A stretch of 64,000 bases of DNA from contig NC_090797.1 of assembly GCF_040054535.1 (NCBI RefSeq), positions 12,835,001 through 12,899,000 of the forward strand, given 5' to 3'. This DNA is from Antennarius striatus (lineage: Eukaryota; Chordata; Actinopteri; Lophiiformes; Antennariidae). A model generated the notes under the pieces. That model ran no database searches. It saw nothing but the letters and a program-made list of their open reading frames with translations, and was not told the origin of the DNA. This document shows positions 30,433 to 44,356 of the stretch, piece by piece. Numbering within the stretch: the stretch's first letter is position 1; every line of letters begins with the position of its first letter. Position numbers and translations under genes: made by a program.

Positions 30433-31604
30433 GCGTTCAGTGGGCGGTACATTCACAGACCAGCATGAAGGTGGACATGTTTGCTGAGACAGGGATGACT
30501 GATTGGCCGGGCTAAATGTCAGGTGGGTGGAGGGGCGGGGCTGAGGTAGCTTTCTTTATCACTGGTCACTACTGGGGAAGAGGTTATGACCCGGATCAGC
30601 TGGTTCTGGGTCAAAGGTTCCGATCTGTTTACTTTTCAGTCTGAATCCAGAAACCGTGGAACCTTCATGGACCCTGTTCTCAGGTGGAACCTGTGTCCGG
30701 ACCACAGTCGTTTTAAACTCACCATCTGCAGAACTTTCTGGATCTTCACATCGAGCAGAACTTCTGTCCTCAGTGACTGGAGACGGAGACCAGAAAAAAT
30801 GACTCGAGCTTGAAATACGAGTCAGTCTCACCACTCGAGAATTTATGTCATTTTACACGCAATTGTTTTTGTGCATCTCCATGGCGACAGTTTGCTGCTG
30901 GGCGTGGCCTCCAAAAGGTTTGTTTTTATTCAACTTAATTTGACATGAATCGCGGAGGCGGGGCCTCCATCTACAGGTGAGATCTGATCAGAGTACCTTC
31001 TCTGACTGACATAGCCAACACAAAAAAAAACCTTTCGCTTTGTCCCTTTTAGAAAGTTAGAAAGGATTGGAAATATTTTTTTACTTAAAGTAATAAACTC
31101 CCTCATCTATGGCGCAGATACTTCACCAGTTTAAACCTTTCTTTTCAGATTTAGCTTGAAGCGCCATCTAGTGGGCAGTGATGCTAGTTACACATTTTCA
31201 CTTTTCAACACCTGGGAACGTTATCCCTTTACTGTCAGGGTCCATGGTGGTTTTCCTTTGTGGTTTATATCAGAGTGAAAAGCCACTTCAGTTCCATCAT
31301 TACGGTGGGCTGTACTTGTGTTCGTGTGCTTCCTGATTTCATTCTCCCATTATTCATGAGTGACAAATGATAACCTACTTTGAATCATTTTATGACATGC
31401 AACCGAAATTACTGAATCAGCTTTTAACATCCCTCATGTAGTATTTGTGCTGATATAAAACATGAACTCGGACACAAAATTATCACACAAATTTATTGAC
31501 AAAAGATTTACTAAACAAATACACATGTTATATACAAGAAAAGATACAGGCACTGATTCAGTTTCGCTCAGGGACGATGGGCCAGCAGGGGGTTGACTTA
31601 TGGT

Positions 31605-31802
31605 TCATTCCAGCCAGGAGTGACTCAGGAGCTGCTCCAGAGTGGGACGCTGCTGAGGGTCCTCAGCCAGACACAGACGCAACACGTTTTGGCAGTTTGG
31701 AGACAACTTCTGACTGATGCAGAGGCTCTTCAAAAAGTGTTGGTGCAGCATGTTATAGAGAACCACTCCCATCTGCCACACAGTAACAGGCCTGCTACTG
31801 TA
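31605..31802 (-). pseudogene. Isolated 3' fragment of a PIM-like kinase (unit D)
   Basis: The last 65 or so codons of a short-form kinase, from the TGTGTGGCAGATGGGAG region to the stop codon, are present with a normal poly(A) signal at 31492-31497. At about 31802 it is cut by a trinucleotide repeat. It belongs to the A/C/E/F class (HQHFLKSLCIS), unlike the complete kinase next to it. It cannot encode a kinase. Confidence 0.85.
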
Positions 31803-31960
31803 TTATTATATTATTATTATTGTATTACTCCTTATTATTATTATTATTATTAATAATATTATTATTATTATTATTATCATTATTATTGTTGTTGTTGTTG
31901 TTTCTGTTTTTATTATTATTATTATTATTAGTAGTAGTAGTAGTAGTAGTAGTAGTATTT
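31801..31960. repeat. Compound trinucleotide microsatellite (TTA/GTT/GTA)
   Basis: Runs of tta, gtt, tta and gta follow one another over about 160 bases, at the exact point where the kinase 3' fragment ends. It may mark the recombination point that created the extra material in unit D. Confidence 0.9.
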
Positions 31961-32520
31961 TTCCAGTGTTAAGAAAGACGCCAATCTTCTCAGATCTATC
32001 TCAATGGTTGAAAACCTGAGTTTTGCCATTCATTGTGTGGAATTTCATGACGTTACTTCCCTCTACAGGTCACAGTAGGGAGACATTAAACCTCAAGTTA
32101 GAACTTTTTCAAAAGTAACAGTCACGTGTACGCAATCAATTATTTTACATTTTTGCTCATAATAATTTTACAAACAGTAGCTATTTGCTCCATAATGAAC
32201 ACAGTGGCAAAACAACATGTACTTCATATTATGCCCGAACCACATGAAACACATTAAAATCAAGTGACTGAGTACAACCTCTTTGTGTTGTGCCTGAATT
32301 TGTACACCCATTGTGTGTTTTACGAGTAAAAAGAAATTCGGGACTCCAAAAGTGCTCAGCTGTCCGACCTTCTGACTGGCATTATTTAACATTGACAAAT
32401 AATAACCTGCTTTGTTATTTTGTTAATTACAGAATCAGCCTTTAATATCTCTCATGTCGGATTTGTGCTGATGTAAAACATGAACTCTGATATGAAATGA
32501 CTTAAAAGTAATCACACAAG
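31961..32520. other. Diverged kinase 3' flank (unit D only)
   Basis: The right part (about 32390-32520) is a visibly diverged relative of the flank found after the other kinases: it keeps gataaaacatgaact-type blocks and the poly(A) region but with many changes. The left part has no counterpart elsewhere in the window. It looks like the flank of an older kinase paralogue. I see no gene in it. Confidence 0.5.
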
Positions 32521-32646
32521 TTTATTGACAATGGTTTACGAAACAAATGCATTCACAATACATGTTATATACAAGAAAAAATATTATACAGGCACTGATT
32601 CAATTTCCCTCAGGGACAATGGGCCAGCAGGGGGTTGACTTATGGT

Positions 32647-34906
32647 TCATTCCAGCCAGGAGTGACTCAGGAGCTGCTCCAGAGTGGGACGCTGCTGAGG
32701 GTCCTCAGCCAGACACAGACGCAACACGTTTTGGCAGTTTGGAGACAACTCCTGACTGATACGGAGGCCATTCTCCAAGAAAAACGTTGTATTAAAGTCT
32801 CTGTGCAGCATGTCATGGAGAACCACTCCCATCTGCCACACAGTAACAGGCCTACTGCTGTACACTGAACTCCAGTACCACTCTGGTGGGTCATAGCATG
32901 GAGCTCCAGGAAATATATCTTCAATTGTGTCCCCGTCGTTGATAAACATGCTTAGACCAAAGTCAATTATCCTCAAACGTGGAACACCGCTGCTGATGTC
33001 AACCAAGATATTTTCCATTTTGATGTCTGCATGGAAAATCTTGTTGGCATCAAGTTCTCTGACAGCTTCCACCAGCTGCTTGAAGAAGAGTCTGGCCTCC
33101 TCTTCCTCCAAAGTACCTCCTCTGGACTTGCTGTAATTCAAGAGGTCAACCGCTGGAAATGGACATTCCATGACGATGATGAGCTCCTCCTCCAGGTCGT
33201 AGTGGTCCAGGAGGGAAATGGATGCTGACTGGCCAACCGATCCTCCTGCTTGTTGACTCATCTTCATGAAAAGCACTTCAAGAGGCATCTTGCTCCTGTC
33301 GTCGTCTTCACGGAAAACAAGGGTCTGGGGAATGTGCTTGATCGCTACGTGGACAAAATCTTCCTTCCTGTAACCCATGTACACAGATCCCTGGCCTCCA
33401 TCACCGAGTCGGTACAGTTGACAATATTTATCCTCAAACTGCTTCTTCTTCTTCACTGGACTGATTTTCTTGTCCGGCTCCTGTGTCTCCATGGACTGAG
33501 ATTGAGACCCACGTCTCCTGGTGTGGATTTTCTTCCTCAGGAACGTTCTTAGTCCTGTCATTGGCATCAGAAAACACTGAGTTAGTACCTTCACTACCTG
33601 ATTACAATGTTACTATTCTACAATGTAATTTAAAGCTTTTAAATTACGTTAAACCACAGGAAAGCAGCAACTAAATATTTAAATAGAAATTAAATGTTTT
33701 TAAAATATATTATAAATTTAATTTTACAACTACTGGTTTAAGCTGACAGCAGGTTTGTCTTATGTATTGTACTGAAGTGGAATTCTGAGCTACTTCTACT
33801 TCATGTTAGAAAGGAAGACAAACTTTTTGTTGTCTTGTTTGCAAAAGTTCACATAAGCTGTGATGCTCCTGTTATAGACAGTAGTGGATTAAATTTCCAG
33901 AGACTTACTTGAAAATAAACCCGTCTGTTGTTCAGCCCCCTGAATCTTTGTGGGGTCTCTGAGGTCATCAGAGGTCTTCCACTGATGAAGAGGCTGAGGC
34001 TGAAGTCTGTAGTCAGCTGTGAATCTCCAAAAACGCTTAAAAACTGTCAGAGACATTGTAGAAATCTCATTACAATTATATTATATGTATATTATTAATA
34101 TACAGACACTGCTGACAAAGACAAATTAAACAAGGCAGTCAGAGACTGCGACATCCCTGAATTCAAAATTTTACCCTGAGTTACTTTCATAATGTTCCTT
34201 ACTTTCAGCAATGACTTCTATAATGTTCTATCGAGTATGACATTGACCTAATTTTCCAAAGGTGAAGGTCATCATCACATTTTTGTGCCTCTGGCTTCCT
34301 GAATATGTTGCTTTTCGTTTTGTGATTATATCTCATCAGGTATCAGAGAGGTGTTCCGAAAATGGTATAAAAGTAAAAATTTGGTCTTGACCTAGTTTTT
34401 CAAGGTCAAGGTTGTGATCTAATTTTTATCCTTTTGCCTCCCTGAATGTAACGCCTTTTGGTTCGTTTTTCTATCTCATCCGGTTCCTAAGATATGTGCA
34501 AAAAATGAACAAAAGTTGAAATTTGACCTTGACCTAGTTTTCTCAAGGTCAAGGTCATCATCTCATTTTCATCCCCTTTGTTGCCCGAGGATTGTGCTTT
34601 TTGTTTTATCTTTCTATCTGCAACAGATAGAAAGATAAAAGATATTTAGTGGATGGAAGGACGAACACACGAACACTGACATCATCGCTTCATGGGATGT
34701 AATTAGAGATCATCAATTTTCAAATTTCATTTTGCAATACTTGTAATCCAAATTTTTTGATAATGATTCGAATCCCTGAAGTCACCTCTGATATGATGAA
34801 CCACAAACGTGAATTTTCTCCGTGTGTTTCTATTTTTTCTTGATTAAACACTGTGAATAACAGTTTTCCACGGGTGGAATTAAATGTTGGTGGATTTACC
34901 TTTCAT
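32647..34906 (-). CDS. PIM-like serine/threonine kinase, copy D (chimeric)
   Basis: The exons are 34906-34900, 34043-33909 and 33554-32647, giving 349 residues. The N-terminal exons and N-lobe are of the common type (KEDFVHVAIK, MPLEVLFMKMS). From EDIFPGAPCYDPPEW onward the C-lobe is the long form otherwise seen only in copy B (DFNTTFFLENGLRIS). The switch lies between about 32930 and 33110, a stretch where the two classes hardly differ. The reading frame is intact and the HAD motif is unchanged. Its 3' UTR is diverged; a poly(A) signal is at 32521-32526. Confidence 0.85.
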
Positions 34907-35047
34907 GGCTGCAGATCGATGACAGAAACAAGTTGAGTGCTGCTCGGATCTCGGTGCTGACTGTAGTGTAACTGTGAGGGTCTGTCTCAGTAACGTTACA
35001 CAGGTGTTGATACCTGAGGCGGTTTGGCTTTGAAGTTAGGGTCTTTG

Positions 35048-35055
35048 TGACGTCA
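35048..35055 (-). promoter_or_regulatory. Perfect CRE upstream of kinase D
   Basis: TGACGTCA lies about 142 bases before the kinase D start, as in the other units. Confidence 0.5.
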
Positions 35056-36433
35056 CCGGCTGCAGCAGCGTTATGGACTCAGCCGTTGTCCGGAAAACGA
35101 ACCGGTTTGGGACCCGCTGGGTCCGAATTAAAAAAAATAATCTCATAATTCAGACCAGAAACGAAGGACTGAGGAAATATTTAATACTACATCAGGCAAT
35201 TATGATTTAAAAAAAATTTTTATGATAAAAATAAAAATTGTGGAAACACTTTAACATTGTGACGCTATCTGACAGCTTCATGTGCAACTTTGGCTCATTG
35301 TTTTTCGCATCTGAAATAAATATTGAAAAAGCCGACAAATATGACTTTAAAAGCCTCCGACTCTCATTTTAATAAGAATTAAACACCAAATCCTGAGCAG
35401 AAATCAAGCAGCTTCATCTCGTTTATTATTTGCGTTACAGCACAAACAAAAAATTATTAATAACAATTTAACAAAAGCAGATTTGTTTTTCTACATTATT
35501 GATTAATATTTAATGCTATGATATGAAATAATGTACAATATTTCTTAAATTAATATGGAAATTTCCGAATATTGTGTATGATGAAAAACAATGGGTGCCT
35601 GGACAGCAGAGAAGACCCGTTTATATTTGAAAAAACATAGTCAACTTTATTTTCAATTGTACCATGTATGCACGACATACAGCACAGATGAAATTACAGT
35701 CTGCAACCTGGGAATAAATTTGTTAAACCGACTGAATAACCCACAACCCCAACAGATAAGTCAGATTTTACAGGTTTTATTCCTATAAATGTATTGGAAC
35801 ATGTGGTCTGGACTTGTGCAGTCTTTGAGCGTTGCCACAGGCAACAGAATTGTGCAGTTTTTGATTCCTTTACGTTTTGAACTGTTTTTCCAGCCTCCTG
35901 CCTGCAGGTGGCGCCCCGTCCATTCAGACCCGTTCATATGAACTCAGAGGAAACAGAGCGGACTGTGTTCTTTCCGGTCATATGAGTCAGACAATCATAT
36001 GAAGGTGAAGGTCTGACAGAACTGAGCAGCAGCTTCATCTGTCTGTCTGTCCAGGTTCTGTCTGTCCAGCTCCGCGTCAGTGAACATCCAGCTGTGAAGT
36101 CACTGAACCACAACACAAACATCACTTCATCTCCAAACAGGACATTTCACTGCAGTCTTTACTGCCTGTGGAGGGGGCAGAAACTCTTACTAATTCACTG
36201 TAAACTAAATAACACTGTAGAACTCTCGCCTCCATTAAGACACACTGGTTCTCCTGTTAACTAATTAAAATAAAACAGTGTTAAAACATAATTCTGTCTC
36301 TATAAAAATCTTCTCCAGGTAGAGTTTGGTGTCGGATCTCTCCAGCTTCCTGTCACCACAAAAACACGTGTAAAGATGAACTGGTGTCTTTTATTTGCCC
36401 AGAGGCATAAATGTAAGTGTGACTGGTTGTTCT

Positions 36434-36554
36434 TCATGTACGACAAACTGCCAACTTGTCCAGGCCATACTCCTCCTGCCCAGCCTGCTCCAAACTCTCC
36501 AGCCTCCTTTTAACATGATCAGCAGAACATAAAGTTGACGGATGAATCAAGATA
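36434..36554 (-). CDS. Unidentified terminal coding exon (unit D)
   Basis: Differs from the unit A copy by one third-position change in a serine codon. The acceptor tract has one change, outside the exon. Confidence 0.4.
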
Positions 36555-36632
36555 CTGACAAAAATGATGAAAGATGCCTGTCAATATTGTCAAAGTCTCC
36601 TGAATGGCATAAATTGAGTGGATTTCCTGATT

Positions 36633-37839
36633 CTAACTGTAAGAAAATAGATTCCTGGACCACACCACACAGGAGGGTGGACAGCACTGGATGAAGGGGC
36701 AGCGTTTCCAAAAACGCTTAAAATACACAAGAATCTGGTGTTTGTCAAAAATCTTGCTCAGTTTTTCAGACACTCCAGACACACATGGGATCACTGTACC
36801 GTTACGCCTGCTCTCCTTCTCTTCTGTCCTCACTGTGTTATTCTTCTGGATCTTCTGTGAGCCTTCACAAAGGTCCAGTCAGGATATCCTGTTCTTTCAC
36901 CTGGTCTTGGGTACTGGTTGGTGACTTTTCAGGCCTGTTTGTCAGTGTCCTGATGGCGCCAAGCTGGTGCCCCAATGGATGGTGAGAGTCAAAAAACAGG
37001 TGTTGGTCTGTTTGTGTTGGAGTCCTGTATACCCCAACACTCAGACTTCCGTCATCTTTGATGTTGCTGTCCACCGAGTTGATGTGTCCGGTGAAAGGTT
37101 GCACCTCGTGGATTTTGCTCTTGTGTCGTCCATGTACCGGAACCAGTGGCTTGGTGTTGCTCCTTTGAACGAGGTCAGGGCCATGTGTTCCACTTCTTCC
37201 ATGTACAGATTGGACGCAACAGGAGACACCTGAGAGCCCATGGCACATCCGTGTTTCTGCCTATAGAAGCTCCCTCTGTACTGGAAAAAGTTGCTGTTTA
37301 GGCAGAGGTCCAGAAGTTGGCAGATCTGGTCAGGGTTGAAGTTTGTCCTGTCGCTGAGGGTGTTGTCCTGTGAAAGCCGTTGCCTTACTGCTTCCACTGC
37401 CTCCATTGCATGAACACATGTGAACAGGGAGGTGATGTCGTAGGACGCCATGGTCTCATCTGTATCCAATCTCAGTCCTCTCACCTTTTCCACGATGTCC
37501 ATGGAGTTCTGTATTTGGTAGTGGTTCTTCCTTACGAATGGGGCCAAGATGGTGGCAACATGCTTGGCGATGTCGTATGTGATGCAGAAGGGTCTCCTTC
37601 TTTATGATTTTGTGGAGCCCATATATGCATGGAATGGCTTCCCCAGGGTACAGGCAATGGTATAGCAGGTGGTTTATAGTTTCCTCCATTTGTAGGCATT
37701 CCACCACGTTGTTTTTGTAGCTGCTGGTTGGGTCGTGCTTCAGGGTCTCATCAGTGCTGCTGTCGCTGAGTAGAGACATTACCTTGCTGTGGTAATCTGG
37801 TGTGTAGGCAACAGAATGTAAGTGGAAATGTTTATTCAC
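36633..37839 (-). mobile_element. Penelope-like element core (unit D)
   Basis: This copy keeps a 9-base stretch that units A and C lack at the palm-thumb border, so the frame after FRYMDDTRAK passes into a GHINSVDSNIK block. It is otherwise the same dead fragment. Confidence 0.85.
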
Positions 37840-38262
37840 AGTTTAATTGACAAGTTTGACTTATATCTAAAGAATAAGACAGTTGATCAACTCAATAAAC
37901 CAGACTAAATACATCAGTGTGCAAACACGTTTAATCTTGCATGTCAGAATACTTTTGAGTTTTGTGTCTATGTGTCTAGATGGGAGTTTTTTTCACTTGG
38001 AGCACATTCATACAAGTACAAATGTGGTGGCTTTATCTGCTACAACAGAAAGGGTCGCAGTTCCTGAATTGACCTGACAAACAGCACAAATGGTTTCTCA
38101 AGCAGTTTGTCCGACAACTTCTCAAGAACATTCTCCTGTAGTGAATGAAAAATTAATATTTTGTTACATAATTTATTATTGTTTAAGAAAGTCTTGCCCC
38201 TCACACGCTTCATATCCCCAGTGGGTCTAACATGGTAGGTTCCAAAGTTGTCAGTGGTCGAT

Positions 38263-38614
38263 CTAAGGTTGTACCAATGAAAACTTTTTGGAGGGGTCTG
38301 GGATGAACCACTTCTCCCACAGATCCAGGTGAACAGCCGGGTAATTCCACGGTTTGAACGGACCATTCCAGTGCAGAAGCTGTGCATCCTGTATGAAGTT
38401 CTCTGGATAGCGAGCATCTGGACCCCATCCTGGACAAACAGGAACTCAGCTGAGGTCAGTGCTGCAGAATCTGACTTTACCTGTGTAAGTATCAGTGGTA
38501 ACCATTCCACTTTGGAGAGCTTGAACTGATTCTACATATTAACAGTGATGACCTCACCCAGGTGTCTGACGTGCCACAGTGGGTCCAGTGTTGTGAACTT
38601 GTCATGAAACACAA
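38263..38614 (-). pseudogene. GLT8D1/2-like 3' fragment (unit D)
   Basis: The last exon is 38429-38263 and the penultimate stub is 38614-38558. The end reads SLVQP-TAG, an Arg to Gln change shared with unit E, which links the two copies. Confidence 0.8.
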
Positions 38615-38759
38615 GCTAACCAGTCTCTATCAGTCGGAAGTGGCATTTGTTGTAAACTGATTTTGATCACATGACCAGAACAAACCCTGGTCCTGACCTG
38701 ACCCCTTAGCAGAGGTCACTGAGGTCTGGGGTTCTGACCTGTTCCCTCTGGTGCTTTAG

Positions 38760-38876
<117 letters not shown>

Positions 38877-39307
38877 GGACCGGCGCAAACCCAGTACCCA
38901 CGTTCCTGCTGCCGGCTGTTCTCGCTGGCAATTTAGGGTTAGGGGCGCTCAAGTATTTTTGTTCAGGGTTTTGTTCAGTCCTGTTTTCCTTCTTTAAAAA
39001 GACAAATAGAGTTCCAGCAGCATAAAGATCTGTGTGAAGAAGTTGTTTCTGACAGCTGTCCTGCTAACGTTTAGTTAGCTTCAGCGTTGCGTCCAGATGT
39101 TGATGCCTGGTTCTGATTGGTCACCGGATTCAAAAGGTTTTAAGTCCCTTAAATGTTTGTGATTCCTGAACGGGACTAAAAAAAAGTCACGCAACTGATA
39201 GATAATATCAAATTTATTTAGATATTTTAGAAAATATTGCGCACACACACACGAACAGTCAACAGGCTGAGAACTCACACAACCCCTCAGGGTGTGACGA
39301 AGGTTGG

Positions 39308-39309
<2 letters not shown>

Positions 39310-39392
<83 letters not shown>

Positions 39393-39394
39393 AC
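39310..39394. repeat. (CA)n microsatellite (unit E)
   Basis: A run of about 85 bases, with one CATA interruption near the right end. Confidence 0.95.
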
Positions 39395-40571
39395 GCTGGT
39401 GTTCAGTGGGCGGTACATTCACAGACCAGCATGAATGTGGACATGTTTGCTGAGACAGGGATGACTGATTGGCCGGGCTAAATGTCAGGTGGGTGGAGGG
39501 GCGGGGCTGAGGTAGCTTTCTTTATCACTGGTCACTACTGGGGAAGAGGTTATGACCCGGATCAGCTGGTTCTGGGTCAAAGGTTCCGATCTGTTTACTT
39601 TTCAGTCTGAATCCAGAAACCGTGGAACCTTCATGGACCCTGTTCTCAGGTGGAACCTGTGTCCGGACCACAGTCGTTTTAAACTGACCGTCTGCAGAAC
39701 TTTCTGGATCTTCACAGCGAGCAGAACTTCTGTCCTCAGTGACTGGAGACGGAGACCAGAAAAAATGACTCGAGCTTGAAATACGAGTCAGTCTCACCAC
39801 TCAAGAGAATTTATGTCATTTTACACGCAATTGTTTTTGTGCATCTCCATGGCGACAGTTTGCTGCTGGGCGTGGCCTCCAAAAGGTTTGTTTTTATTCA
39901 ACTTAATTTGACATGAATCGCGGAGGCGGGGCCTCCATCTACAGGTGAGATCTGATCAGAGTACCTTCTCTGACTGACATAGCCAACACAAAAAAAAACC
40001 TTTCGCTTTGTCCCTGTTAGAAAGTTAGAAAGGATTGGAAATATTTTTTTACTTCAAGTAATAAACTCCCTCATCTAGGGCGCAGATACTTCACCAGTTT
40101 AAACCTTTCTGTTCAGATTTAGCTTGAAGCGCCATCTAGCGGGCAGTGATGCTAGTTACACATTTTCACTTTTCAGCACCTGGAAACGTTTTCCTTTACT
40201 GTCAGGGTCCATGGTGGTTTTCCTTTGTGGTTTATATCAGAGTGAAAAGCCACTTCAGTTCCATCATTACGGTGGGCTGTACTTGTGTTCGTGTGCTTCC
40301 TGATTTCATTCTCCCATTATTCATGAGTGACAAATGATAACCTACTTTGAATCATTTTATGACATGCAACCGAAATTACTGAATCAGCTTTTAACATCCC
40401 TCATGTAGTATTTGTGCTGATATAAAACATGAACTCGGACACAAAATTATCACACAAATTTATTGACAAAAGATTTACTAAACAAATACACATGTTATAT
40501 ACAAGAAAAGATACAGGCACTGATTCAGTTTCGCTCAGGGACGATGGGCCAGCAGGGGGTTGACTTATGGT

Positions 40572-42810
40572 TCATTCCAGCCAGGAATGACTCAGGAGCT
40601 GCTCCAGAGTGGGACGCTGCTGAGGGTCCTCAGCCAGACACAGACGCAACACGTTTTGGCAGTTTGGAGACAACTTCTGACTGATGCAGAGGCTCTTCAA
40701 AAAGTGTTGGTGCAGCATGTTATAGAGAACCACTCCCATCTGCCACACAGTAACAGGCCTGCTACTGTACACTGAACTCCAGGACCACTCTGGTGGGTAA
40801 TAGGAAGGGGTTCCACGATATATACCTTCAATTGTGTCCCCGTCATTGATAAACATGCTTAGACCAAAGTCAATTATCCTCAAACGTGGAACACCGCTGC
40901 TGATGTCAACCAAGATATTTTCCATTTTGATGTCTGCATGGAAAATCTTGTTGGCATCAAGTTCTCTGACAGCTTCCACCAGCTGCTTGAAGAAGAGTCT
41001 GGCCTCCTCTTCCTCCAAAGTACCTCCTCTGGACTTGCTGTAATTCAAGAGGTCAACCGCTGGAAATGGACATTCCATGACGATGATGAGCTCCTCCTCC
41101 AGGTCGTAGTGGTCCAGGAGGGAAATGGATGCTGACTGGCTAACCGATCCTCCTGCTTGTTGACTCATCTTCATGAAAAGCACTTCAAGAGGCATCTTGC
41201 TCCTGTCGTCGTCTTCACGGAAAACAAGGGTCTGGGGAATGGCTTGATCGCTACGTGGACAAAATCTTCCTTCCTGTAACCCATGTACACAGATCCCTGG
41301 CCTCCATCACCGAGTCGGTACAGTTGACAATATTTATCCTCAAACTGCTTCTTCTTCTTCGCTGGACTGATTTTCTTGTCCGGCTCCTGTGTCTCCATGG
41401 ACTGAGATTGAGACCCACGTCTCCTGGTATGGATTTTCTTCCTCAGGAACGTTCTTAGTCCTGTCATTGGCATCAGAAAACACTGAGTTAGTACCTTCAC
41501 TACCTGATTACAATGTTACTATTCTACTATGTAATTTAAAGCTTTTAAATTACGTTAAACCACAGGAAAGCAGCAACTAAATATTTAAATAGAAATTAAA
41601 TGTTTTTAAAATACATTATAAATTTAATTTTACAACTACTGGTTTAAGTTGACAGCAGGTTTGTCTTATGTATTGTACTGAAGTGGAATTCTGAGCTACT
41701 TCTACTTCATGTTAGAAAGGAAGACAAACTTTTTGTTGTCTTGTTTGCAAAACTTCACATAAACTGTGATGCTCCTGTTATAGACAGTAGTGGATTAAAT
41801 TTCCAGAGACTTACTTGAAAATAAACCCGTCTGTTGTTCAGCCCCCTGAATCTTTGTGGGGTCTCTGAGGTCATCAGAGGTCTTCCACTGATGAAGAGGC
41901 TGAGGCTGAAGTCTGTAGTCAGCTGTGAATCTCCAAAAACGCTTAAAAACTGTCGGAGACATTGTAGAAATCTCATTACAATTATATTTTATGTATATTA
42001 TTAATATACAGACACTGCTGACAAAGACAAATTAAACAAGGCAGTCAGAGACTGCGACATCCCTGAATTCAAAATTTTACCCTGAGTTACTTTCATAATG
42101 TTCCTTACTTTCAGCAATGACTTCTATAATGTTCTATCGAGTATGACATTGACCTAATTTTCCAAAGGTGAAGGTCACCATCACATTTTTGTGCCTCTGG
42201 CTTCCTGAATATGTTGCTTTTCGTTTTGTGATTAAATCTCATCAGGTATCAGAGAGGTGTTCCGAAAATGGTATAAAAGTAAAAATTTGACCTTGACCTA
42301 GTTTTTCAAGGTCAATGTTCTGATCTCATTTTTATCCTTTTGCCTCCCTGAATATAACGCCTTTTGGTTCGTTTTTCTATCTCATCCGGTTCCTAAGATA
42401 TGTGCAAAAAATGAACCAAAGTTGAAATTTGACCTTGACCTAGTTTTCTCAAGGTCAAGGTCATCATCTCATTTTCATCCCCTTTGTTGCCCGAGGATTG
42501 TGCTTTTTGTTTTATCTTTCTATCTGCAACAGATAGAAAGATAAAAGATATTTAGTGGATGGAAGGACGGACACACGAACACTGACATCATCGCTTCATG
42601 GGATGTAATTAGAGATCATCAATTTTCAAATTTCATTTTGCAATACTTGTAATCCAAATTTTTTGATAATGATTCGAATCCCTGAAGTCACCTCTGATAT
42701 GATGAACCACAAACGTGAATTTTCTCTGTGTGTTTCTATTTTTTCTTGATTAAACACTGAATAACAGTTTTCCACGGGTGGAATTAAATGTTGGTGGATT
42801 TACCTTTCAT
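40572..42810 (-). pseudogene. PIM-like kinase, copy E (frameshifted)
   Basis: The exons would be 42810-42804, 41949-41815 and 41460-40572. Exons 1 and 2 and all splice sites are like those of copy C. In exon 3 one base is missing at about 41240: the other copies read gaatgtgcttgatcg on the plus strand and E reads gaatggcttgatcg. The frame breaks just after VAIK and a stop follows about 25 codons later. The remaining kinase frame (40572-41195) from MPLEV onward is open and lacks the ATP-binding lobe. A sequencing or assembly slip cannot be excluded. The poly(A) signal is at 40459-40464. Confidence 0.8.
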
Positions 42811-42951
42811 GGCTGCAGATCGATGACAGAAACAAGTTGAGTGCTGCTCGGATCTCGGTGCTGACTGTAGTGTAACTGTGAGGGTCTGTCTCAGTAACGT
42901 TACACAGGTGTTGATACCTGAGGCGGTTTGGCTTTGAAGTTAGGGTCTTTG

Positions 42952-42959
42952 TGACGTCA
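42952..42959 (-). promoter_or_regulatory. Perfect CRE upstream of kinase E
   Basis: TGACGTCA is unchanged although the kinase downstream is frameshifted, in keeping with recent loss. Confidence 0.5.
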
Positions 42960-44356
42960 CCGGCTGCAGCAGCGTTATGGACTCAGCCGTTGTCTGGAAA
43001 ACGAACCGGTTTGGGACCCGCTGGGTCCGAATTAAAAAAAATAATCTCATAATTCAGACCAGAATCGAAGGACTATGAGGAAATATTTAATACTACGTCA
43101 GGCAATTATGATTTAAAAAATTTTTTTATGATAAAAATAAAAATTGTGGAAACACTTTAACATTGTGACGCTATCTGACAGCTTCATGTGCAACTTTGGC
43201 TCATTGTTTTTCGCATCTGAAATAAATATTAAAAAGCCGACAAATATGACTTTAAAAGCCTCCGACTCTCATTTTAATAAGAATTAAACACCAGATCCTG
43301 AGCAGAAATCAAGCAGCTTCATCTCGTTTATTATTTGCGTTACAGCACAAACAAAAACTTATTAATAACAATTTAACAAAAGCAGATTTGTTTTTCTACA
43401 TTATTGATTAATATTTAATGCTATGATATGAAATAATGTACAATATTTCTTAAATTAATATGGAAATTTCCGAATATTGTGTATGATGAAAAACAATGGG
43501 TGCCTGGACAGCAGAGAAGACCCATTTATATTTGAAAAAACATAGTCAACTTTATTTTCAATTGTACCACGTATGCACGACATACAGCACAGATGAAATT
43601 ACAGTCTGCAACCTGGGAATAAATTTGTTAAACCGACTGAATAACCCACATTCCAAAAATTAGAACAGGCTTAGGCAGAGTTTATAAGGATTACAGGTTT
43701 TATTCCTATAAATGTATTGGAACATGTGGTCTGGACTTGTGCAGTCTTTGAGCGTTGCCACAGACAACAGAATTGAGCAGTTTTTGATTCCTTTACGTTT
43801 TGAACTGTTTTTCCAGCCTCCTGCCTGCAGGTGGCGCCCCGTCCATTCAGACCTGTTCATATGAACTCAGAGGAAAGAAAGCGGACTGTGTTCTTTCCGG
43901 TCATATGAGTCAGACAATAATATGAAGGTGAAGGTCTGACAGAACTGAGCAGCAGCTTCATCTGTCTGTCTGTCCAGGTTCTGTCTGTCCAGCTCCGCGT
44001 CAGTGAACATCCAGCTGTGAAGTCACTGAACCACAACACAAACATCACTTCATCTCCAAACAGGACATTTCACTGCAGTCTTTACTGCCTGTGGAGGGGG
44101 CAGAAACTCTTACTAATTCACTGTAAACTAAATAACACTGTAGAACTCTCGCCTCCATTAAGACACACTGGTTCTCCTGTTAACTAATTAAAATAAAACA
44201 GTGTTAAAACATAATTCTGTCTCTATAAAAACCTTCTCCAGGTAGAGTTTGGTGTCGGATCTCTCCAGCTTCCTGTCACCACAAAAACACGTGTAAAGAT
44301 GAACTGGTGTCTTTTATTTGCCCAGAGGCATAAATGTAAGTGTGACTGGTTGTTCT

